Assembly: GCA_009786045.1 (NCBI GenBank)
Contig: WQTY01000031.1
Location: forward strand, 5-11,320
Source of the DNA: Pseudomonadota bacterium
GTDB lineage: Bacteria > Myxococcota_A > Bradymonadia > UBA4248
DNA length: 11,316 bases
Direction of reading: 5' to 3'
Below are positions 3,780-11,293 of this stretch, one piece after another. A model generated the notes under the pieces. It did not search any database and was not told the DNA's origin. It saw only the letters and a program-made list of their open reading frames with translations. The translations under genes were made by a program, and so were the position numbers. Each line of letters begins with the position of its first letter. The stretch's first letter is position 1.

Positions 3780-6497
3780 ATGAACACATCGGTCAGTTTA
3801 CGATTTTGGAGCATTTTGTGCGGCATCGGTGCAGCGCTGTTTCTTGCCATCGCTTTACCCGTCTCAGCACAGGCCCAGACATGGGAGAAGGTTTACGACG
3901 GTGTTCAGTACACCACGCTCAACGACGGGGGCAAAATCGTCTACGCTGTACGCCTGGAGACACGCCTTATGGGCGTGTCGATATTCCCCTATGTCTCGGC
4001 TTCAAAAGCAGAGGCGGCGACGCCGCAGGCGTGGGCGCAGACCCATGGTCTGCAAGTTGCTGTCAATGCCAACTTCTTTAATATGACGACGCTTGATGCC
4101 ATTGGCATCGTCGCTTCCAATGGGAAAATCTGGGGCAGTGCCGACAATGCAAACTATGCCCAAATTGGTTTTACCCAGGACAACCGGCCAAAATCCATCC
4201 CCATGGCCACGATAGCCACTGCGACATCCCACCCCTGGATGTACAATGTGGTCAGCGGAACGCCGGAGATCATCAAAGACGGGGCGGTCATTTCGGGGCT
4301 GCATACGAGTGCAGCCTGCGTCGGTCTGGGGCATTGCACGCATTATCGCTCGCGCACGGGCATCGGCCTGTCGAAGAATGGTGAATACCTCATTCTGGCT
4401 GTCGTGATGGATGGCACTCAGGGCATGACCATCAATCAGTTTGCGGCGCAGATGGTCAGGCTTGGCGTAGATTACGGCGTGAATCTGGACGGAGGCGGCT
4501 CGACAGGCCTGTATGTCGGCAATAAACCCTATCGGGGCAACACAGCGCGCAGGTGCCCGGTCAACATTGGCTTTAAGGTCGGTGCGGCGCCCGATTACAT
4601 TTGCAAGCTGGCGCAGGTCGACAATCCCGGGGGCTTCTTTAAAGACATTCCCGTCGGTCACTGGGGGCTTGCTGCGGCCGAAGCGTTGCGAACGCGGGGG
4701 ATTACGTCTGGCTGTCAGGGTGGTGCGACGCCGCTATTTTGCCCTGATTGCGGCACAAAGCGCATCCAGGCGGCCATCTTTTTGGGCAGAGCGCTTGGCC
4801 TTGCCACTTTGACCCCTGCGGTGCCAAGTTTTGCCGACGTCACCGTGGCGAGTGTTGGTGTAGAGGGGTTTGGGTATGTCGAAGCCTTGTTAGTTAAGGG
4901 TATCATTAGCCCGGCATCGCAGTTCAGGCCCAATGACGTGATTACCCGCGTCGAGGTTGCCACGCTTATGGCTAAAGCCTATATTGCCAATTATGAAGCT
5001 TTTGCCCAGGCTCCTACACCTTCGTTTTCAGATGTGCCAAAAACGCACTGGGGCTATATGTTTGTCGAGGCATTGGCGAGAGCCTGCCACGTGGTGGGAT
5101 CTGACGGGAGATTCAGGCCTGCCGATCCGATGACACGCATCGAATTTGCGGCGCTGCTTTCGCGCGTTGCGGGCTATCTGTCTCCGGGAACCTGTGCTTT
5201 TGTCAAGCAGTGTTCGACGATTGGCCAAACGTCATGCGATGGTCAAAACCTCAGAACCTGCGTTGCCTACGAATGGCAGACGACCTCCTGCCCCAGCGGC
5301 ACGCAATGCGCCGATGGTGTTTGCCGAACGCAGGCAGTGTGCACGGGGAGCGCAACCCAGTGCGAAGGAAATTATCTCAAAACCTGCCAGAACGGCGCCT
5401 ATGTCCTTCAGGCTTGTCCGCATGGCCTGTGCGACAAGGGGGCTTGTGTGGCGTGCCTTGCATCCGCCCCCACATGCTCGGGTGACACCGTGGTGGCCTG
5501 TCGGGATGGTATGATCGTTGCCACTGCCTGCGGCAGCCAGGAACGCTGTGCCGGTGGTGTATGCCAGCCGGTTGAAGGGACGTGCAGCGAGGGGAGTTTG
5601 AGGTGTTCTGGCTCAGAAGTGCATGCCTGTTCTGGCGGGCGGTGGCACTTGATACAGGACTGTGCCCTTTCCGGTGCCATGTGCCATGGGGGGGCTTGCG
5701 AAAGCCAGGATTGCAACGACGCAGCACCACCAGCCTGTGATGGGAATCGTATCAGAACCTGCCGTTCGGGTTCATGGCAATTTGTGGATTGTGGCCATGG
5801 CGAAACTTGCAGGGATGCGACGTGTGTTTTGCCAGAAACATGTAACGCTTCAACCTTGCCGCAGTGCGATGGTGATGCGGTTCGGTCGTGTCAGGATGGA
5901 AAATGGCATTATGCACATTGCGAAGAAGACCAGCTGTGCATGGGGGCAGCTTGCGTGGAGGCCGCGGCGTGTTCGGGTACTGAAGCCGCCTATTGCGAAG
6001 GCGCAGCGACGGTGCTTGCCTGCCAGGATGGGAAGTGGAAAGCAGTGCTCTGCGAGTCTGGGCGAGTTTGCCTGGACGGCGTCTGCGTCCTTTTGTCGTG
6101 CGATGCTGCCAGTGTGCCGCAGTGCCAGGGAAGTACGGCCGTGCGCCTTTGTCAGGATGGACGATGGGTTTTCGAGCATTGCCGCGAGGGGCAGGCATGT
6201 GTCGATGGGCAGTGTGCGGCTGTGGCGGGTTGTGATCCCGCAACGCCAGGTGTCTGTGACGGACAGGCCATTCGTTACTGTGACGCCGGGACATGGAAGA
6301 CACAGGTTTGCCCGCCAGGCCATGCTTGCCAGCACGGCGCCTGCATCCGCAATGGCGATGGGAACGAGCATGGCGTGGGATCCATCGACAGTGGCTGCAG
6401 CAAGGGGCAAACTGGTGCCAGAGGCGGGCTCCTGGCACTGGCTGTACTCCTGGGCCTGTTCCTTTGTTTAAGAAGAAGACACGAGCACGTTCGTTAG
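3780..6497 (+). CDS. Exported phosphodiester glycosidase/SLH/cysteine-repeat protein with MYXO-CTERM-like tail
   Basis: The 905-residue protein starts at an ATG with GGGAG eight bases upstream; the frame is open to 3357 but that part is non-coding repeat sequence. Residues 1-32 form a signal peptide, probably cut after VSAQA. Residues about 50-268 match the NAGPA-type phosphodiester glycosidase family, with VNANFF (95-100), SRTGIGLS (191-198), VMDGTQGMT (209-217) and NLDGGGST (235-242). Three SLH domains follow (about 286-341, 350-402, 415-466), the last two with FRPNDVITRVE and FRPADPMTRIE. Residues 478-855 hold nine six-cysteine units. Residues 873-905 (Cys-873, a hydrophobic helix, then RRR) resemble MYXO-CTERM. 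The predicted fate is export and surface anchoring. The glycan it acts on is unknown. The first SLH domain is divergent and contains four extra cysteines or so. No promoter is evident in the 59 bases after the hairpins. Confidence 0.9.
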   Translation: MNTSVSLRFWSILCGIGAALFLAIALPVSAQAQTWEKVYDGVQYTTLNDGGKIVYAVRLETRLMGVSIFPYVSASKAEAATPQAWAQTHGLQVAVNANFFNMTTLDAIGIVASNGKIWGSADNANYAQIGFTQDNRPKSIPMATIATATSHPWMYNVVSGTPEIIKDGAVISGLHTSAACVGLGHCTHYRSRTGIGLSKNGEYLILAVVMDGTQGMTINQFAAQMVRLGVDYGVNLDGGGSTGLYVGNKPYRGNTARRCPVNIGFKVGAAPDYICKLAQVDNPGGFFKDIPVGHWGLAAAEALRTRGITSGCQGGATPLFCPDCGTKRIQAAIFLGRALGLATLTPAVPSFADVTVASVGVEGFGYVEALLVKGIISPASQFRPNDVITRVEVATLMAKAYIANYEAFAQAPTPSFSDVPKTHWGYMFVEALARACHVVGSDGRFRPADPMTRIEFAALLSRVAGYLSPGTCAFVKQCSTIGQTSCDGQNLRTCVAYEWQTTSCPSGTQCADGVCRTQAVCTGSATQCEGNYLKTCQNGAYVLQACPHGLCDKGACVACLASAPTCSGDTVVACRDGMIVATACGSQERCAGGVCQPVEGTCSEGSLRCSGSEVHACSGGRWHLIQDCALSGAMCHGGACESQDCNDAAPPACDGNRIRTCRSGSWQFVDCGHGETCRDATCVLPETCNASTLPQCDGDAVRSCQDGKWHYAHCEEDQLCMGAACVEAAACSGTEAAYCEGAATVLACQDGKWKAVLCESGRVCLDGVCVLLSCDAASVPQCQGSTAVRLCQDGRWVFEHCREGQACVDGQCAAVAGCDPATPGVCDGQAIRYCDAGTWKTQVCPPGHACQHGACIRNGDGNEHGVGSIDSGCSKGQTGARGGLLALAVLLGLFLCLRRRHEHVR
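5211..6344 (+). repeat. Nine in-frame six-cysteine protein repeats
   Basis: Residues 478-855 of the surface protein consist of nine units of about 42 residues, each with six cysteines in the order C-x6-7-C-x7-8-C-x9-10-C-x4-6-C-x4-C. The units start at Cys 478, 521, 559, 602, 645, 688, 731, 774 and 818. Recurring side features are a C(D/E/S/Q)G near the second cysteine, CQDG(K/R)W after the third and a final CxxGxC-like end. All 54 cysteines are accounted for, which implies three disulfides per unit in an oxidising compartment. Confidence 0.85.
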
Positions 6498-6518
6498 AGC
6501 ATTTTCATCTTTCTTTTC

Positions 6519-6585
6519 GTGGGGGAACTCGTTCCCCCACACCCCCTGCAATGCTGCGCATTGCTTGTGGGTGAAGTGGCGAAGC
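6519..6585 (+). repeat. Composite double-hairpin repeat, copy C
   Basis: T-rich sequence just after the TAG of the surface protein gene leads into GTGGGGGAAC-TC-GTTCCCCCAC (6519-6540), the ACCCCCT linker, GCAATGC-TGC-GCATTGC (6548-6564) and TTGTGGGTGAAGTGGCGAAGC. The first hairpin is identical to copy A and the second to copy B, so the two hairpins assort independently. As with copy B, it lies on the sense strand directly behind a stop codon. Confidence 0.85.
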
Positions 6586-6665
6586 ATATCATTCCACATA
6601 CCTTGCATTGCGAGCATTATGTAGTGGGCGAATGCTGGGCTGCCGAGGGGGGATTTTAGCACTCG

Positions 6666-6686
6666 ACACCCCCACAGCAGGGGTGT
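6666..6686. repeat. ACACCCC hairpin
   Basis: ACACCCC and GGGGTGT form a perfect 7-bp stem with the loop CACAGCA. The CACAGC element in the loop also flanks hairpins at 1350-1355 and 11229-11234. Confidence 0.5.
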
Positions 6687-6741
6687 AGCGCGCTGCGCCC
6701 GTACAAGCGTTGTTCCTCTGCTTTTTGTACTTGTCCACCCA

Positions 6742-6770
6742 CACCCCATGCGAGGGGGTGCCCGAAGGGC
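6742..6770. repeat. Paired small hairpins CACCCC/GGGGTG and GCCC/GGGC
   Basis: CACCCC (6742-6747) pairs with GGGGTG (6755-6760) and is followed at once by GCCC-GAA-GGGC (6760-6770). The block lies 31 bases beyond the stop of the minus-strand operon. It could mark the 3' end of that transcript, but no T-run follows on either strand. Confidence 0.45.
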
Positions 6771-6800
6771 GGGGTGGTTTAGCGAGTGTCAACGTCCGAC

Positions 6801-7757
6801 TTAAAAATGGTATGACTCAGGCAAGACGCTGTGCACAAAACCACGCTTGGACTCATCTACCCAAAGCTCAACAGGCATATCGGCCTCATTATCGCATCCT
6901 CGCCTTGTCTTCTTATCGGGAACGAAAAAATGCTCCACAAAACACTCAGGCTCTCGGTTAATGCTTACACACCGGCGCATAGCCCGTTGTTCGGCATCGA
7001 CCCTCAGCCTGCATTCATAATCCCACCAGCTATCTGACGTACGGTACTGAATAACAAGAACGCCGTCTTTATCTGTCCACGTCGTATTCTCCAGGATGAA
7101 TTCATCTCTGCAGCCTCTCGTGAGGAGTTCATCTGGACAGGGCATTTGGTTAGGATCGTTGATAGAAGAAGCGACGAAATTACTATCGCCTGTGAGCAGC
7201 ATGAGTGTTGTTCGCATTTTGGTGGATAGCTCAAGCGCACGTGGCGTCTTGCGAATATTCTTCATAAAATGCACGAAAAGTGCCTCGTCTGGCAATTCGA
7301 CGATACGCGGTTTTTCGCCAAGAATCACAGCGACTCTACTGACAGATCTAGCGCACCCAAAATATTCGCTGAAAAAACCTGGTGGGCATCCCAAGTGAAT
7401 TTCGACGAAGACCAAATTATCGATTCTGCTCCCCACGTCAACCCTGCTTTCCTCATAGACTTTATCCCACTCACCAAGCATTGGACTAACGATGGATGCT
7501 ACTTGGGTTCTTAACAAGTGAATATCTTTGCAAGCCTCACATGTATCATGGGATCTACAAGAGTTATACTCCACACAGGCACGATATGTCCTATAAGTGC
7601 TAGACATCTTGTCCCCCCAAGTTGCCTCGGCTTCTTCAGCCTCTTTAGATTCCGTTGGCAGAGAAGCCGCTTCTATTGGCAAAGAAACCGCCGGTTTTGT
7701 TGCAGCACAAGCGAGGCAAAACATCACCATGGCGATGCATAAGGCGCTTATTCGCAT
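6801..7757 (-). CDS. Exported cysteine-rich protein, probable lipoprotein, unrecognised
   Basis: I do not recognise the family. The 318-residue product begins with a short charged start (MRIS) and a hydrophobic stretch ending in CLAC (14-17). Cys-17 is a plausible lipidation site, although Cys at -3 is not the usual Leu/Val/Ile, so cleavage by ordinary signal peptidase is possible. A Glu/Ala-rich linker (28-46) precedes the folded part. Twelve further cysteines (61, 67, 73, 76, 124, 135, 207, 216, 249, 263, 272, 288) are an even number, suggesting disulfides outside the cytoplasm. The C-terminal half contains DGVLVIQYRTSDSWWDYECR, reminiscent of a beta-strand-rich domain. The start codon overlaps the metallopeptidase end by 10 bases, so the two are translated together. 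It is the last gene of the kinase operon and may be an envelope sensor or partner (inference). Confidence 0.8.
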   Translation of the reverse strand: MRISALCIAMVMFCLACAATKPAVSLPIEAASLPTESKEAEEAEATWGDKMSSTYRTYRACVEYNSCRSHDTCEACKDIHLLRTQVASIVSPMLGEWDKVYEESRVDVGSRIDNLVFVEIHLGCPPGFFSEYFGCARSVSRVAVILGEKPRIVELPDEALFVHFMKNIRKTPRALELSTKMRTTLMLLTGDSNFVASSINDPNQMPCPDELLTRGCRDEFILENTTWTDKDGVLVIQYRTSDSWWDYECRLRVDAEQRAMRRCVSINREPECFVEHFFVPDKKTRRGCDNEADMPVELWVDESKRGFVHSVLPESYHF

Positions 7758-8932
7758 GGCTCACCGCCAGAAACTTTGGGTTTTCGCGTGGGAACGTTCT
7801 TATCGAGATGATTATCGGTGAACCATTGGGCATGTTTTGCTGGCAATTTGGGATTCCGAGGATCGGACGTAAAATAAGAAGCATAGGTTTCGGCAAAATC
7901 CTCCCACGGTGCTTTATACTGGTATAGGCTAATCTTTTGCGTGCCGTATGAGGGAAAAGCGAACCAATGTCCACCCCAAGAGAGCGATCCTTTCGCTCTT
8001 CCTTCGTGGATTTGGTGATTCATATCGTTTCGGTTACCAGCTAAGTATGGTTCATCCTCGGCAAACGAACGTCTGACATGTGCTGGGGCAGTACTGCCCT
8101 TGTGTCGGAAAATTTCAACCATCTCTAAAATGTCACAATACTTGCCAGTGTCTCCGAAGACACTTCTGCCGTCGTAGGCAGGCTCCAGCAGTTCTTCAAG
8201 ATCCTCTCGTTCATCGGATATCCTGGATTTTTTTGGTATATTTGGTGCGAGTATCTGCATCAAACCTTTATGGGCAATAATCTGTTCCTCAGGCAAGAGC
8301 GGACGGTTAAACGGCTGTTTGGCATTGGCAATGATAAAGTCGGCGATTGGCCCCGGTTCACCCTTGCCGATGTCTTCCCAGCCGGTGCAGGCAAAAAAAT
8401 CTGGCGTCATCGAGTAAACATACTGCTGCGTATCGACAACATGCCCCATTTCGTGGGCAACAATATAGTCAAGCGCATCACGGTCGTAAGACAAGTCCGT
8501 CTTGTCTCTCCCCAATAAGAAACGGCCAACATTGCGGTTCTCTGGCTCTGCTAAATCGAGACCATCGTCGTACATGACGGAGATGACCCCAGCGATGTCT
8601 GTCTGGCATTCGTCCTGTATCGGGACACCCGCTGCAAGACCAGTCCATTGTTTTCCTGCCGTGTTTGGATAGTCCTTGTCTGATCCAGATCTTCCGATTT
8701 CTTTAAGCAATGACACGTGGCTTTCGGGAAAAGTCGCGAGCTGACGATAAAGACGCCGCACACCTTCGACCGACCAGTCTTTTTCTGTGATTTCGAAGTT
8801 AGTTTTAAACTGCTGTCCGATTTCTCCCACGAGGGCCATTTTGATGTCAAAGCGAGCCTCGGTAAACCGGATGAGGGCATCCACATCGAGGGGTTCGCGC
8901 ATGGCTTGTGGGTGAAGTGGCAAAGCGATCAT
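7748..8932 (-). CDS. Zinc metallopeptidase, anthrax lethal factor-like (ATLF/M34-type)
   Basis: The 394-residue protein carries a gluzincin active site: HEMGHVVD (160-167) gives two zinc-binding histidines and the catalytic glutamate. SYG (328-330) and EDFAETYASYF (344-354) resemble the SYG...EFFAEAF region that supplies the third zinc ligand of anthrax lethal factor. The following SDPRNPKLPAKHAQWF also parallels lethal factor. About 180 residues separate the two halves of the site, against roughly 45 in lethal factor, so there is a large insert. No signal peptide or membrane span is visible, so the protein is either cytoplasmic or exported by another route. The ATG at 8932 overlaps the kinase stop as ATGA, which favours it over the ATG at 8902; codons 3-12 come from a dispersed repeat. 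Substrate unknown; protein cleavage is inferred from the motif. Confidence 0.8.
   Translation of the reverse strand: MIALPLHPQAMREPLDVDALIRFTEARFDIKMALVGEIGQQFKTNFEITEKDWSVEGVRRLYRQLATFPESHVSLLKEIGRSGSDKDYPNTAGKQWTGLAAGVPIQDECQTDIAGVISVMYDDGLDLAEPENRNVGRFLLGRDKTDLSYDRDALDYIVAHEMGHVVDTQQYVYSMTPDFFACTGWEDIGKGEPGPIADFIIANAKQPFNRPLLPEEQIIAHKGLMQILAPNIPKKSRISDEREDLEELLEPAYDGRSVFGDTGKYCDILEMVEIFRHKGSTAPAHVRRSFAEDEPYLAGNRNDMNHQIHEGRAKGSLSWGGHWFAFPSYGTQKISLYQYKAPWEDFAETYASYFTSDPRNPKLPAKHAQWFTDNHLDKNVPTRKPKVSGGEPCE
8897..8926 (+). repeat. Composite repeat fragment inside coding sequence
   Basis: These 30 bases match 6556-6585 in copy C at 28 positions, covering the right arm of the second hairpin and the tail GCTTGTGGGTGAAGTGGC. 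The left arm and the first hairpin are absent. Read on the minus strand it encodes residues 3-12 (ALPLHPQAMR) of the metallopeptidase, immediately after the start codon. Confidence 0.75.
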
Positions 8933-11028
8933 TTGCCAGCGTTCTGTGTTCCTGTCAGAGCCTCAAGGGCAATCTGGGCTTCAAGGGCAATGCGTTTTTC
9001 ATCGAGCCACTCTCGCATGCAGTGCAAACATTTTATTCCTTTTTGCCTCTCTACGATCATCGTGCACTTCTCTGTTGTTAACAACGCTTTCCTGGTGAGC
9101 TCAAGAAGGATTTCCGGCGCAATATTGAGGTCTGGTTCGAAAAGTTTTTCGAACGCCTGCAGACGCTCCTCGCAGCTTTCCCGGGGGATTGTCCAGATTC
9201 TGACAGCCATGAGAAGCCATGCAGGGAAATCGTCATCCTTGGGCAGCTTGTCAAAAACATCCACAAAGCTTTTCTTTGTGCGATCGAAGTCTGCATAGGG
9301 AAAATGGATGATCAGTTCGGCCAGTCCCCGCGCAAACTTCGGAGAAGTATGCCGATTGAACACATCCAGAATGAGATCTCGATTCGGTATGGATAACACA
9401 GCATAAGTCTGACTCATAAAATTATAAATGATGCGCTTCAGGGTTTCGTTTCGCAGGGCATCGGGAACGATGTTGAGGAGTTCGTCGATGTGAGCCATGA
9501 TCTCTGCTGCCCGGACAGCGGCTTCGAGTACTTCTGGTGAGTTTTTTGTAGGTTTCGGGCGAGTGGGAATGGATGCAGTCACTTCAAGATAAAGAAATTG
9601 GAGCGTTTGAGCGTAGAAGAGCAAAAAGTTCGGATTGGTTCGATAACGATCGTAGATGGACTTGAGTTCTTCGAGCGCCAGCGCGTATTCTTTGCTGGCA
9701 TGATGTTTTTGAGCTGAAATCACTGCCGGATGATTTTGAAGCACAGCATCGGCAGCGATGAAGTCTTTGCCGTACGTGAACGGGGACAGCTCAGGATCGT
9801 AGATGTAGATCTCTGGCGTGTCTGCATTGCCGTCAGATTCGACAGCGTGGGCGGTAACAGGCGCCGTTCCGTCTCTGGTCTCCAAATCTGAATCTTTGTT
9901 GCTGTTGAACAAGATGAAGAAGAGGGGAATGAGAAGGGCGACGCATATGCCGATGAGTATGGGGATAAGCCGTCTGGTGGGTTTGGCGGATTTGGCGGGG
10001 AGTTTGACGGTCTCTTTGGCCTGGTTTGAAACGGGGGGGCTTTTTTCTGCAAAACTGCTGCGTTTTTTCACCATATTAGGGTGATTGAGCAAGCTAAGCA
10101 GTGTGCTTGAAGAACCCTTGAGTGAAGCGGCTTTGTCCTGATTGCCAAAGAGTTTAAAAGCAATTTTGCTAAGCGCCTCGATCACTTCGTCGGCAGATTG
10201 GAACCGCTCTCCTTTGCTTTTTTGGAGGAGTTTTTGGATGATGGCGTCGAACGCTTCGGCCTCTTCGATGGCATCTGGCTTGAGGTGGGGCGGTGGCGCA
10301 AAGGAATGCATGCTCAGAAGTTCGATGAGGCTGGCGCCTGTAAAGGGCAGCTTGCGAGCGATCATTTCGTAGAGTATGACACCACATGCGTAGAGATCTG
10401 CACGGTAGTCGACTCGCCAGCCGTTGGCTTGTTCTGGCGAGATATATTGGGGTGTTCCGTAGATAACCCCGGCTTGTGTGAGGTTTGTCCTTACTTCGCT
10501 TGCCGGGGCATCGTCATCCATTCGCGAGATGCCAAAGTCGATCAGCTTCACGACATTGCAGTCGTCGTCACGGTTGATGAGGTAGATATTTTCGGGTTTC
10601 ACATCGCGGTGGACAATGCCTTTGTCGTGCGCGCACTGGAGCACCCCGAGCAGCTGCACCATGATATAGATGATATCGAATGCGGTGAACGCCTCAGAGT
10701 TTTGGAGGCGATTTTGAAGGGTTTCGCCATCAAGGTGTTCCATGATGAGGATGAAATCTCCCTCCGGGAGGACGCCGAAGTCGAGGACAGTGCAAATATT
10801 GGGGTGTTCTATGGACGCCGCCGCCTGGGCCTCGCGCCGGAATCGCTTTACGAACTCCTCATTGTTGGAAACGTCGGCGTGCAGAACTTTGATGGCGACA
10901 GTTTTTTTGAGCAGGGTGTGTTCGGCTTTATAGACGCCCCCCATGCCTCCGCTGCCGATGATTTCGCACAGCTTGTAGCGTTCCGCCACAATATCCCCGG
11001 GTTTCAGATTCATCAGGGTTATGCTCAT
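8929..11028 (-). CDS. Transmembrane eukaryotic-like Ser/Thr protein kinase
   Basis: The 699-residue protein has a complete Hanks-type kinase domain at about 18-290. It shows the glycine loop GSGGMGGVY (25-33), AIKV with K47, E66 in the C-helix, HRDVKPEN (140-147), DFG (164-166) and GTPQYISPEQ (191-200), so it should be active. A basic linker leads to one membrane span (354-374). About 325 residues then lie outside the cytoplasm; they are helical, with a TPR-like pair around 436-482, and end in a KCLHC cluster. This layout is typical of sensor kinases with the ligand domain across the membrane. The ATG at 11028 has GGGAGG directly against it, which is too close for a normal site; the ATG at 11013 (MNLKPGD) is the alternative, with the site then rather far away. 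It is the first gene of the operon, and its stop overlaps the metallopeptidase start (ATGA). I see no convincing promoter in 11029-11160. Confidence 0.93.
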   Translation of the reverse strand: MSITLMNLKPGDIVAERYKLCEIIGSGGMGGVYKAEHTLLKKTVAIKVLHADVSNNEEFVKRFRREAQAAASIEHPNICTVLDFGVLPEGDFILIMEHLDGETLQNRLQNSEAFTAFDIIYIMVQLLGVLQCAHDKGIVHRDVKPENIYLINRDDDCNVVKLIDFGISRMDDDAPASEVRTNLTQAGVIYGTPQYISPEQANGWRVDYRADLYACGVILYEMIARKLPFTGASLIELLSMHSFAPPPHLKPDAIEEAEAFDAIIQKLLQKSKGERFQSADEVIEALSKIAFKLFGNQDKAASLKGSSSTLLSLLNHPNMVKKRSSFAEKSPPVSNQAKETVKLPAKSAKPTRRLIPILIGICVALLIPLFFILFNSNKDSDLETRDGTAPVTAHAVESDGNADTPEIYIYDPELSPFTYGKDFIAADAVLQNHPAVISAQKHHASKEYALALEELKSIYDRYRTNPNFLLFYAQTLQFLYLEVTASIPTRPKPTKNSPEVLEAAVRAAEIMAHIDELLNIVPDALRNETLKRIIYNFMSQTYAVLSIPNRDLILDVFNRHTSPKFARGLAELIIHFPYADFDRTKKSFVDVFDKLPKDDDFPAWLLMAVRIWTIPRESCEERLQAFEKLFEPDLNIAPEILLELTRKALLTTEKCTMIVERQKGIKCLHCMREWLDEKRIALEAQIALEALTGTQNAGK

Positions 11029-11170
11029 CCTCCCAAGAGGTGTTTTCGTTTTTTTGCACTATGCCATGGCGGTTCCTGATATAGCTCCCTGACCACAGCA
11101 CGCACAGCATTAATTAGCATGACATTGGCAAGAGTACATCCACAAAGATTCTATAAGGTAGCAGTGTTCT

Positions 11171-11207
11171 ACCCAAAGCGATACGAAGTATCGCAGTGGG
11201 CGTGGGT
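11171..11207 (-). repeat. Composite repeat second hairpin, diverged copy D
   Basis: Read on the minus strand, CCCACGCCCACT leads into GCGATAC-TTC-GTATCGC and then TTTGGGTAGA. Every linker element lines up with copy A over 1186-1224 with a one-base deletion, but the inner stem differs and still pairs perfectly. The first hairpin of the composite is missing. Confidence 0.75.
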
Positions 11208-11215
11208 GAACAAGT

Positions 11216-11228
11216 GCGACGCAGTCGC
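11216..11228. repeat. Small GCGAC hairpin
   Basis: GCGAC-GCA-GTCGC is a perfect 5-bp stem. Its GCA loop is the complement of the TGC loop seen in the second hairpin of copies A-C, so it may be a shorter relative. Confidence 0.4.
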
Positions 11229-11242
11229 CACAGCGGGGCGTT

Positions 11243-11293
11243 GCGGGGCCGGCGACTGAGGCCCCGCTCTTGGGGGTAGCCGCGTATCGGCCG
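11243..11293 (+). repeat. GCGGGGCC hairpin with conserved GGGGGTAG linker
   Basis: GCGGGGCC (11243-11250) pairs with GGCCCCGC (11260-11267) around a 9-base loop. After three bases comes the linker GGGGGTAGCCGCGTATCGGC, matching the reverse complement of 3679-3700 at 21 of 22 positions over 11272-11293. The order hairpin-linker is the same as at 3720-3679 on the minus strand, while the hairpin arms differ. Confidence 0.7.

Larger units (their letters stand above)
6498..6800. other. Convergent intergenic region filled with palindromic repeats
   Basis: The 303 bases lie between the ends of two converging genes. They hold a composite repeat (6519-6585) and hairpins at 6666-6686 and 6742-6770. 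Two similar GC-rich blocks, around 6643-6673 and 6735-6792, each contain TTTAGC next to a C-rich or G-rich run. No gene is supported; the open frame at 6468-6749 on the minus strand is an antisense reading of the repeat. Confidence 0.65.

Noticed and set aside
1169..6585. CRISPR array from the recurring palindromes
   Set aside because: Copies are kilobases apart, in both orientations, with no regular spacers and no cas genes.
6468..6749. 93-residue open frame on the minus strand in the convergent gap
   Set aside because: It overlaps the end of the surface protein gene and its shared QGVWGNEFPH string comes from the antisense of repeat copy C. No ribosome-binding site or independent support.
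10198..11079. 293-residue open frame on the plus strand
   Set aside because: Antisense to the kinase catalytic domain; composition is that of a shadow frame.
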